Source: Rhipicephalus microplus
Taxonomy: Eukaryota > Arthropoda > Arachnida > Ixodida > Ixodidae
Direction of reading: 5' to 3'
DNA: 64,000 bases
NCBI RefSeq assembly: GCF_043290135.1
Contig: NC_134701.1
Coordinates: forward strand, 101,654,702-101,718,701
The notes beneath the pieces are model-generated. The model was not told the origin of the DNA and did no database searches. It saw nothing but the letters and a program-made list of their open reading frames with translations. Shown here piece after piece: positions 31,731-42,400 of this stretch (position 1 is its first letter; each line of letters starts with the position of its first letter). The translations under genes and the position numbers were made by a program.

Positions 31731-32123
31731 TTACAGGACGTGAATGGATGACGAAGGTATCATACTAGTAAAAACATGATAAACATGAGATGCGTGTCAT
31801 GTAACAACATGACTACATGCCACACTCATGATGTAGACGCGGCCGTCTTGCTAGCTTCACTTGTACCAAACTCGGTATTACGCGACGCGAGCAAACGACA
31901 TAGGTATATGACACATCCAAACATAATAATCATGACATGCGTGTCATGTAGCTACATGACTACATGCCACGCTCATGATGTGATCGCGGCCGTTTCGCTG
32001 GCTTCACATATGTCAAATTTGGTATTACGTGACGCCAATGGATGATGTAGGTACGTGAATGGTGCAAACATGATAATCATGAGATGCGTGTCATGTGAGA
32101 ACATGACTAAATGCCACAGTCAA

Positions 32124-32505
32124 GGCGCCAATACATTTCTACGTGAAGCGGTGCGCGTGCTCACCGGCGTTCATTTCGTCGCGTCACGCCGGTGTTGCCA
32201 CGCCATGCGCTGTTCCTGCCAAATACTCGCACGCGCGTGCCGCGCTGCCTTGCGTTGACGCATGCGCGTTTCAGCGCGTCCGGCATCCTTATGTCACGAA
32301 AAGAGGGAGACGAAGTGTTTTCTGGGTAAAGCATCGGCGCGAAATGCAGCAAGTCGCATTTCGCGCCTGTTGCCGTTGGGCCGCGCCGACGGACGCTGGT
32401 CGCGTCTGGCGTCAGACTATAGTGTGCTTGAGTTTTGCTAAGGTAGCGTTGCTGTGCCCAGCGTGCGCGTGCGTCAACGCTACATTGGAGTATATTGGGC
32501 CCTTC
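32124..32505. mobile_element. GC-rich MITE-like insertion
   Basis: A ~383-bp excess over the 147-bp period lies between units starting 32066 and 32596. It is strikingly GC- and CpG-rich against A+T-rich surroundings. Its ends GGCGCCAATACATTTCTACG and (reverse strand) GGGCCCAATATACTCCAATG form an imperfect inverted pair. TCA flanks both sides. Open frames on both strands are CpG artefacts. Confidence 0.65.
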
Positions 32506-32870
32506 ATGATGCACTCGCGGCCATTTTGCTAGCTCCGGTTATACCAACTTCGGTGTTACGTGACGTCAATGGATGATGAAATATATGACTGGTACAAACT
32601 TGATAATCCAGACACGCGTGTGATGTAAGAACATGACAACATAACACGTACGCTCATAGCGTGCTCGCGGCCGTTTCGCTAGGTTCACATATACTAAATT
32701 TGGTATCGCGTCACTAGAACAGATGAAGAAGATAAGCGACACATCCAAACATGTAAATCAAGACACAGAAGTCAAGTACGGCAACATTTACCTTCACCTT
32801 GTAACGTTGCGCTGATTTTAAAATGACATATCAACATTTCTCATTCATGCTTCGCATATCATAGGTTCAC

Positions 32871-35800
32871 ACTGTACGTGGGATCTGCCAATTTTTTTTG
32901 TAATAAAAAATTGACGTGCCTAATGAATCCCTAAAGATCACCAGATAGTTACGAATGCTAGTTGTATATTTGCTCTTCAAAACGCGTAACAAGAAATGTA
33001 GCGCCACCCGCTCTAGAAGGATGCTAGACGTCATGCGTGTAAGTACCGGTTGCTGTGTGAATGGTTGTCCATAGCGCGAGAAGTATATGTTCAGGGTTGT
33101 TGTTTGCTGTGTTGCGTACTATTATAATGTGTATGCTGATGTTGGTCCTGCATATGTGACGTAAGGTTGAAGCAATCTATGCAGTTAAATGCAGTTAAAT
33201 GTTTACGAAATGCTCGATATAATTTGTTCTTTTGCTTCTTTTTCTAAACGTTAGTCCCATAGTGCAGCTGGAATGCCTCTACTCTTGGAGAGAGTTGATG
33301 CACTCTAGCCCTACCAGATGGTAAAAGTCTGTGAAAAAGTAGCGCAACTCCCAAAGAAGAAGTTTGAACTCTATTTCAGAAGCGTTACTGTACTCCAGCG
33401 AGGTAGCTTGTTCACTCGCGTTCAGGCAGAGTACCAGCACTCTATCGAGAGAATGTCCTTTTCTGTGCAGATCAGAGTTCTCAGCGCTCCTGAAAAGATA
33501 GTGAAATATGGGACAAGCCTCTAATACCTCAAAGAGAGTTGCCAGCACTCTCTTGGGGCTGCAAGTGAACATGATTGGCTAAGTGAAAGCAATCTCCCAG
33601 TTCCGCAGAATATGGAAACTTTCTCAATATAAGGGGCAGTACCTGTCTTTGTGTAGCGCATAAGATGTTTATCTTTCCCTGGAAGTCTGCGAGGCACAGT
33701 GTGGCTGGCTGGCGAAAAACGTCTGGCTGCAGTCTCACCATTCAGAAACTGCTTTGTAATATGATAAATGCGCAGCCATTTTTCATACAGGGCATCTGCT
33801 TGCCGGCGTTTCCGGCATTGTTATCGAAATCATGGCGGTCCGCTCCTGTACAGGATTTTGATTTTTTTGTTTTTTGAATCTAAGGAAGAATTGATCTGTC
33901 TGCTTCTCAATTGCTACGGTGCCTCTGTGGCATAATCATTTGAGTTTCAAAGCGTTACTAAAAGTCATAATGCGTGCCTTTCACATTTGTTGCGTTGTGG
34001 TGTTACTTTTAGTTAGAACTCTCATTTCTATGCATTTATCATTGCTTATATTCTCTGCAGCCGCCACCTTATCTGAGTGCCAAAATGCTATGATGTAACA
34101 CCAGCGGAACAAATTTCATAATAAGAAAGCCTGAAACGCCACAGCTACTGTGAACGAAAGAAATAACGCAGCAATACATGCTCAGCTTTCAGGGCCTTGG
34201 CATCTCTGGTTTCTGCTCCGAGAAACTCTATTAGGAAATAGTAGACACTGATAGGTGCATTTCTTGTGCAACTCTTGTTGTGAGCGAACACGCGTTTTTC
34301 CCGTTTCCGCAAAAAAAAAAAACTAAACTAAATAGTACAGTTCTTTTTAAAACGTCTTGCTTTCACTTGAAAACCTAAACATCTGGTCACGACATATCAC
34401 TGCTTTGTACCAAATTTTATAGAGGTAAAACTGCTATAGTTGTAAAATCACCAGGCAACTGTGGGTAGCAGTATGTGGGTGTATATTACGTACAAATTAA
34501 TGTGAAGGACTCGTACGTACAATTCACAGACACAAGGACCCCTTCGCCGGGGCGCAGCCTCAAAAAGGTAAAGCTATCGATTAAATATGCAATATAAGTA
34601 AATTTTTCAGCAATTATGTAAACTATTCTTCAACCCTCATTCGAGCGCTCAGCTTTGTGACCTGGACTGTTTAGACCGATGTATTCTGCGAAGCACTCGT
34701 TGCTGTTGCTGTGGAATACTTCAATATGCTCAGACGGCATGTGGACACACATAGATAACATCTCGGCAACAGAACCCAATGCTACCTGCCCTTGGCGTTC
34801 ATTAAACGGTACCAAGACACGCTGAGGGGCGATCGAGTTGAACTTGCTGACAGCTGTACATTTGCGGCATCAGCACGAGCACTAGCACGCTCTCCTTGAG
34901 GTACTGCGAAAAATAATTTAGCTGGCAGTACGAAAAGCCATTTATTTAAAAAAAACTTCCTTGAAATGTATCAAAAGCCTGCCTCAAAGTGCACATTATC
35001 TGAAGGTACTACGAGATGCTTTCAAAAAAAAAGAAAATACAAAAGCAAACTAGACTGTTATAGTAAATGCAGTTCTTAGGATGGTACATAAGTTTGGTAA
35101 TGAAACCTGTGGTAACTACAACCTACGTCAGAAGTCTTTTTTTTTTGTGAGAGGCCATCTGAACGAAACTTAGATACCTTTTTTCAAAGCTTAGACTCGT
35201 GCAGATGTTTATGTTGTTGGTAGTTTACTAATTATTTAAAATTTTTGTGGGCACTCTACACAGAATCGCGCTGCTCCAGGTACTAATGCAAGGTAACTCT
35301 TTGGTAAGCAGTAGGGCATGTGCAAGTTGATGAGTTACAAAAGCGAGACATAGAGGCAGTAATTCTGCGAAACAAAAAGAGAAAAATGAACGCCGTGAGT
35401 GGACAGAGGATGAAACACCCGGGTTTTAGGCGCATTGAAATTATCATGTTACGGTTCCCTATATCTAGGTTACGTTTCTCTGATTATAACGCACAGTCTA
35501 AACATGTAGTGAGATATTTCCGCGGTAACAAACATGTAGCAGAGCTTGACGTCAATGGATTCTAATGGTTCGGTCGGTCATCACGACGTCATCAATCAAG
35601 CCCTTAATCACTCTGATTCGCTAAGTACTACAGTGTCTAGTAATTATGTCCATGAAGGGTTCAATGAATTAATCGGGAGAGTCGTGTCTGCTCTTTATTT
35701 AATAAAGGGCTGCGGCAGTGGAAGCTGCAAGTTTGTATATTAGCAAGACGAATACACGGGAACAACTGAACTTGTGACCATTTTAGGCATGTCTTATTTG

Positions 35801-35900
35801 CTCTGTGGTAAGCAGAATTGGAGAGAACCCTACAAGAGCACGAGGCGAATAGCCTTACACCCCTACTGTACCAATTCTAATAGGTCGGTCTCAAAAATAT
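32871..35900. other. Gene-free spacer with unclassified repeats
   Basis: At 33.24-33.62 kb, words such as GAGAGTTG..GCACTCT recur at 33288, 33437 and 33533 in changing orientation, hinting at an old palindromic element. No gene is supported. Confidence 0.35.
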
Positions 35901-35959
35901 TGCGAGAAAGGTGGGGCTTTTTTGAGTTATTTCAATTTTTATTGCAATTATCACCCGGT

Positions 35960-37960
35960 GATGTCCTTAGTCCTAAAAACTATTTCTTTAGCAATGCCTT
36001 GATACCTCATGACTGGAAAACCGCCAGAGTAGTTCCTTTATTAAAAAACAAGGATCAGGTTTTAACATCCACATCATTAGGCCCATCTTCCTAACATCCC
36101 ACATAAATAGAATTATAGTAGGAGTAGGAATTTTAGGTAGGAGAATGAGTGTTTGAATGGCGGACAAGCTATTATTCAAGCCAAACCAAATTGGTTTTCA
36201 TAGCGACTGTTCAATTTGGTGTGCAGATGCTGATTTAGAAAGCCGAATGCAGCTTGTCCGGAGAAGAGTGCAGAGGCTAGTAACACTAGAGATTGCTAAA
36301 GCTTATGGCAGCTGATGGATATAGCCCGAGAACAGAACGACGACGCAGGGACAAGGAAAACACGACGGACACGAGCGCGTCCTCCATGCCCTTTTTGTCT
36401 CTGCGTCGTCGTTGTGTTTTCGCGCTATAACTGTCCTCGTTTCATACCAACTATCCCAAACTTCCACACTTATGACAGCGTCGAGCACACAATTTCATCA
36501 AATATCTTACAGGAGTTGAAACTTCCCGTGATATGTTGTTAAGTGGGTAGCAGAGTTCATAATATAAAGAAAACTTTATTGTGCGAAGAATGAATGCCGC
36601 TCATCTAAATTCAAACAGCAACGCGGAGTTCATCCAGAGCTGTCTTATCTGCACTATAATTCAATGTTACAATAAGCTCTATTCCTATTGAACGAGATCT
36701 CACCGTCTACATTTATGCCGACGATTTCGTGTTTTTCACTGCAGAAAATGCCATTTCTTTTTTGCAACAAAACTTTCTTCGAAATTTAGCTGCGGTCAGT
36801 TTAACACCCTCTCACAAAAGTAAAAGTGCTTTTCTGGTGTTTACACTAGCAGATTCTATTAGTATTTTTCTACTATATAAGCGAAAATGGATTTCACAAG
36901 TGGAGTTCATCAAATATTTGAACAATATTTATAGTAAGAAACTTAACTGGATCGCTCACATATCGCGACAAAAGCACAAAGAGCGTCTGCGCTATTGCGC
37001 AGATTGAGAAACAGGAAATATGAGTTTTGTAAACACACTTTAATATTGATATGCAAAAGGTACATGGGCCAATACTGAAATTTGCGTGCATATCATTTTC
37101 GGGCGGTCTTGCGTAAGAAACAAAACCTTGGGTCTGTTGGAGCAAGAAGCGCTACGTTTGTGTGTGAGACATTCGGGTACGTTTCTAATAATTTAATGTA
37201 TCAGGAAGCTCGCATATAAACTATTCTTTCCCGATTTCATATACTAACTGTACAAACATTCTTAAAGTTTTACAGCTTATCGGCTAGATGATATGAGTGT
37301 GCTTTTAATAATGACTTTGATGCTTTCTTCCTCGCTCAATGACCACGCTTTCGTACTCCCCTGAATATTTTTGTACGAAGAAAACTTTGAAAGCATAAAG
37401 GTGGACATGATATCGGTAATTGAAACAAGTGCACTGAATCAGAACAATTTGATTGATTATGAAGGAATTCTGCCTTAATCTAAGTTCAAATCTTTCATAT
37501 TTTTGAATAACAGGTTAGAAGATCACACAGTTCAAGCAGAAACATAGAACATAAGAGCTACAGATGATTTTGTGAATAATGAAAAGGTAGCAGTAATAAT
37601 AGCCTTTGATTACCTTATTTCGTTGGTCATTCCCGCTAATATTGCCCCATTTTACTCTCATGTTCAAAGCTGAGCTCTTGGATATTAATTTGGCGCTTCA
37701 AAAACTGCTTTCAAACGAAGTCAGTGCAGTCTGCACTACAGATTTGATTTCGATGTGTACTGCCTTCACAGTTTCGAAAGAATCAAGATTCGTTCTGACA
37801 TAGCGCACATTAGTTCTACTTCCACTGAAACTACTGAAGTTAGTATGGGTCCCAGGTCACTATAGCGTACAGTTGAATGAAATGGGTGAACCATTATCCC
37901 GAGCTTCGCTTGATGGTCCTCTGATTTTGGTACTCTCAGAAATAGAATACGTAGTATCGA
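35960..37960 (+). pseudogene. Decayed LINE with RT and RNase H remnants
   Basis: Fragments in order, in shifting frames: ALIPHDWKTARVVPLLKN (36010-36042), a degraded NYRPISLTS region, IGFHSDCSIWCADADLESRM (36190-36250), VTLEIAKAY (motif A, 36280-36306), then after a MITE DSVEHTISSNILQEL (36471 on). YIYADDFVFF (catalytic YADD, 36708-36735) follows. LVWVPGHYSVQLNEMGE (about 37841-37890) is the RNase H end motif. Numerous stops and frameshifts mark an old copy. The order RT then RNase H places it in a RNase H-bearing group (I/R1-like), unlike the other LINEs here. Confidence 0.7.
36307..36467. mobile_element. Short MITE inserted in the decayed LINE
   Basis: Interrupts AY|DSVEH of motif A. CTTAT occurs on both sides (ending 36306 and at about 36468) as a likely 5-bp target duplication. 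Inside, ACGACGACGCAGGGACAAGG and CTTTTTGTCTCTGCGTCGTC are near-perfect inverted arms, with ATAGC...GCTAT outside them. Confidence 0.7.
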
Positions 37961-38694
37961 TCAGATATGAAAAATTAGCTATTTAGAATGCTATGATGGA
38001 AAATAGTAATAAATGGACGGACTATCCGCACGTGAAATATCTCTGGAATTCACAGTGGAGTCAATCTAGAAAGCTAAAAATATTGTTACCATATTTGAAT
38101 GTCGTGTCACCCCTATATTATTTACTTTCACAGAGCTGGTCTTGCGATATCTCAACTGCAAAAAAACAGAAACAATTGAGCTTTACTATATGTCATGTTG
38201 GAACTAATCAATAATTAGGAAAATACTTGTATATATTTTGTCTTCCACAGTAGGTTTGAAATTAGCTACAGATAAAGTTGTTAGTTTCGGCGCCTCTGGC
38301 TTAGCACATTGCTACAGAAACGTATTTGTTGCGGTATGTAATTCTCTTCAAGAATCTAAAGGCATGTAAATATAACGCCTGGGTGTATTTATTCCTACTG
38401 AATTATCGTGGTATCAATTGATAATGTGAATGAATGTCACACATTGATTCGATTTTAGTAGGGTGAGGTACACTGAATTGTCTCGTCTACTCCCAACTTC
38501 ATTTTTCTGATCCAATATTAGCCTCCCTTTTTTATTGATTCATCTTTATTTTATTACTATTTTTATTTGTGAAAGATAATTTTGTATTCTTGTTTTGTTT
38601 TTATATAATAGGCTCACAATCGGTCTATCACATATAGGCTACTACGTGCTCTCATGGCCAATACGCCAGAGTGGGTATGCGCCAGTGCTTACAG
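37961..38694. other. Spacer upstream of a candidate exon
   Basis: May contain the LINE 3' UTR. TTATATAATAG at 38603-38613 is an alternative acceptor for the exon that follows. Confidence 0.35.
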
Positions 38695-38999
38695 GCAACA
38701 AACCGAACGTGGCTAAGGTGTGGCATCTGAACTCATCGAGTGCGGGAACCCGGGCGTCAAGAAATTCACCTAGCCGGCGACAGCATTCGTCGGGTCATTC
38801 TGATCATTCAACCACCGAGGCTATTGGTGAGTTCCTGGCAAGGCCTAGTTCTGGCGTTCGAGCAGAAGACAGCGTCGCAAATGACGTCATCTACCAAGAG
38901 CGGGAGCGAGCCTTAGGGCTCTCTCCCGTTCCCGATTATGGTGGCTTCCTCCGACCTCGGCCCACTACGACCACAAGAGCATCCTCGCTGGACTGCTGA
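38695..38999 (+). CDS. Candidate terminal coding exon of an unidentified gene
   Basis: An AG acceptor at GTGCTTACAG (38685-38694) precedes an open frame reading NKPNVAKVWHLNSSSAGTR, then STTEAIGEFLARP and YQERERALGLSPVPDYGGF, ending RASSLDC and TGA (38997-38999). It is GC-richer than its surroundings, rich in Ser/Arg/Thr and ends in a low-complexity tail, like the cytoplasmic end of a membrane or signalling protein. I do not recognise the family. The frame extends upstream to 38595, so the acceptor choice is tentative. Exons before it would lie left of or within the repeat-filled region. Confidence 0.45.
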
Positions 39000-39149
39000 A
39001 GAGCGTGCACCGCAGTTGAGCCATATCTCTATAATTACGCGTCCGGACTCCTATACATGAAGTTTAACTCGAAAGACCATTTAAAGTCGTAGAGGGTTCC
39101 TCACGTTACGAAAAACTGCATGAATAATCTGTCTGGCTGCCCTTACGAA

Positions 39150-39460
39150 AAGGCCAGATATGGCCATTATATGTTTTATTCAAGGCCTTATATGATGTAA
39201 TGAGGCCACAAATTAGGTCATATATGGCCATATGTGAATTTATATAGTTTATTTATGGCTATATACTCCCGAATATGAGTGAATTTTTATGAATATAGGG
39301 CACCTATAAGGCTTTCTACTGCCATACATGCGAGAACTTATATTCTTATCAGGGTACCTATTAGGCTATATTCTCCTATATCTCAGTGTACCCATATGTA
39401 TATAGTGGCAATTATAACACTATAGTATATACTGGCATATATGAAAGCAAATCGGCTATG
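39150..39460. repeat. A+T-rich palindrome-dense repeat, copy 1
   Basis: Dense in ATATGGCCAT, CTTATATG, GGCACCTATAAGGC and TATATAGTGGC-like words, often self-complementary. The same style recurs at 56540-56775 (CAGATATGGCCATTTATG, ATATAAGGCTTTC, GTATAAGGCCTTAC). Confidence 0.55.
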
Positions 39461-42400
39461 AATGCAAACGTGTCCGACAACCTTCAATATTAAAGAATAT
39501 GAAGCATGGGATCGCTGCCTTCACAGTTACTTGTGCTTTGGTAAGAGACGTATCATAATAAACGTACTAGACAACACAATCATGTCCTTAAATAAACAAA
39601 AGAAATTAACTCTTTAATTTCAAGAAACGGGTTTTATCTCACATAGGAAAATATCTGTCCTCCGCAAATAACACCTTGTCCCTTTGAAATTCAAAACAAT
39701 CATCGAAAGGTATTTACTGTGGAGGAGTGAAATTCACAAAATTAACGAGCAAAACTGAGATCGAAGCTCCGACGAGTTAACTAAAACAGCTAGATGAAGA
39801 CACGACTGTTCACAACGGCGATTGCAGCCTTCTTCATCTTGTTACCATAAGTGCGCCGTACTTTCTCTCAAATAAAACCCGCCTAAGCACAAAGCGAAGT
39901 CAATCAAGTGCAAGTAAAACAAAATCACTCATGTTGGATGTCTAGAAAGAGCAGGACAGTTGCCCTATTCTGAGTTTCGTTTTTGACGGTGAGATTTGCA
40001 TATTTTTTGTTCACCAAAAAATGCCAGGATATACTTTCGCAAAATCAAAAAGTTGCAGTGGGCTCTTGGCAAGAAGAGCTGCAATTTCCCCATTTGACTG
40101 GATCACTAGTCTCCCCTAAACAAAAAGTTATTCAATGCGATATTGTTCATTTTGTTTGTAATTATTTGTGTTTCTACTCAGCTTAACGTGCCCTCTACGA
40201 GAAAAACGTGTGAAGGCAGCTTGGTAGTATGTTTTTGTTTTTTTCTGAGGACAATTCCTAATTGAAACACTCTGTATAAGGGTGCTTATGAAGTGTTGTG
40301 CTGTGTTAAGCATATGTGAGTTATGGCTAGTTGCACTGATAAAGATGAGCATTATAAAGCGTGCCAACTGCACCACAGAGAGGTGCACTCACACATATAT
40401 GTTTGTCCGTGTGTGCACATACTTACGTACATGATTAGAAAGAACATATGTCTTCAGGGAGCAAAACTAAAATTGGGAACGTTGAATGTGACATGTATGC
40501 TATGACGTATGAGTTCATGAGACCAGTGAAGACAAACGTTTTGCATAATTGTGTTTCAGTCTATTACAGAGGCTTGGCTTTTTCGTAAACATTACCCTAA
40601 GAGCTCATTTTTAAGCTATTACCTCACTATCACAATACTAACGCTTTTGAAATGTTTCAATGCAGTTTTTTCAATACTATTGCACCAATTGCCACCAGCC
40701 ATTATGCATACTCATAACACGTATGCAAACTCGAAAACTGTGATGAACATTTAAAGCCCTGAGCCTCTTTTTGTCCTCTAAAGTAACTGTCCCTTTCCAA
40801 CCCCATGATTCAATATTTGTCTCCATTAGCCAATAACTAAACTTGACACCATAACCCAGAATCCTTAGCTTCACGCCAAGCAAAAACTAATGCATTCGCG
40901 TTTTCTTGACAAACGAAACGTAAAGTCATTCTCATCGACAAACTTTCTTGTTTTGTTAGACTTCATAGATTTTTATATGGTAATTTTGCAGTTCAGATGT
41001 TAGTGTTAGTTTTTCTTCTTTTGATATATTGCAGGCTACTTTTTGATTTCTACTCCTCCAGGCTGAGCAGTCATAAACGTGCATTGTGTTTCAAATAAAT
41101 TGAATAATTGTGTTTTAGCAGGGAACCACTCAATCTTGAGAAATGTTTTAGTTTCAAATTATCTCATGAGTAATACAGCCAAATCAGTGGTATCTACCAG
41201 CTTTGTTAAGAAGTAGTCACTTTCTTATCCACTGGAATATCAATTTTATTATGTTTACTTGAAATGCTTCTTACTTATTTTAAATAAATAAAAAACTGGT
41301 AATAGACGTGCAAACACAACTCGTTCAATTTATTCAAGAGCCATATATCAGGTGCAGGGAGCAAAGCATGTTATAGAGAAGATTCATAAGGCGCATAACA
41401 TTTCATAAACACACAAGCACATCACTGAAATATGTAGAATGCAACAGAAGCATTGTTGCAGCATAGTGCAAATGCGTAGCACAATAAAATTGATCGTGTG
41501 GCATCGAATTTGAAATAATTTATTTACAAACTGATTCATAATAATGTGTTCCTCAGCCAGAACGTCAAGATTATGTGTACAGACGTTACATGAATTACAT
41601 TCAAGCAGAAGGTATTGTCTCACTATTCGACTGTTGCTAAATGCAAAAGCTCAGTGCCAGATTATAGATGAGCAGAACCCATCATAGTATGCCATGTAAA
41701 CAACAATTGAAGGAACAAATAAAAAATTCAAGTAAACAAATAAGTATATGTAAATAAAAGTAGCTAATAATGCATGGCTAATAGCAAGTACAGCAGAAAT
41801 ATAAAACATCACGTGGATAACATAATACATCAGGTGTATTTAGTGACCACTCCACAGAAAAAACTGTTTTATTAAAGCTTAGCTGCCTGATATGCTGATA
41901 TCTCAATATATAACATGATTTAACTTGCATAGAAGTTGAGTTGGCATAAAACATTTTACGGAAGTTCTGCATGAATTCCAAACCAATATTATATGTCAGG
42001 GTTTTATACTCTCTGCGATAACTGTGATTGGGTGGTTCAGAGTTGAAGTAGGTTGCGCTTCAAGTCGAAGATTCAACCTACTGTGTGCTTAAAAATTTCA
42101 GAAATAAAGTTCTAGTCACATCTAGCAAGGGTTCAGTAGAACAGAATCATGCGTGTAAAAAGGGTTTAAAGTCTTGACATCCTTGGTATAATATGCGTGT
42201 GTTGTGAAACAGAGCTCAAGGGTTTGTTACCTAGCATGCCTGAAAAGCCCAGTTTGTATTCCTCAGAAGCCAAGTGTTTTATGCTCAACACACTCAAAGG
42301 TTGAGTGTTACAGCACCTGTATACTTCATGAGCAATGGTTCTATATACTAATTGCGAATGGAGTCAACGATTCAATGCCTCGCATGCTTGGAAGACTTCA

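Larger units (their letters stand above)
29702..32870. mobile_element. Tick-type repeat element built from ~147-bp tandem units, with two nested insertions
   Basis: The left end has AAATGCGAAGCATTTCTTTGCG and the right end has CATGCTTCGCATATC, an imperfect inverted pair. Between them the phrase AAACATGATAATCATGA.ATGCG, then TCATGTAACAACATGACTACATGCCAC and GCGGCCGTTTTGCTAGCTTCA, recurs. Unit starts at 31772, 31919 and 32066 are exactly 147 bp apart. Others are at about 30028, 30173, 32596 and 32747, with a weaker one at ~29876. A LINE (30273-31730) and a GC-rich MITE (~32124-32505) interrupt the array. Confidence 0.75.

Noticed and set aside
32143..32532. 129- and 117-codon frames on opposite strands
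   Set aside because: They lie inside the GC-rich MITE-like insertion, where stop codons are rare.
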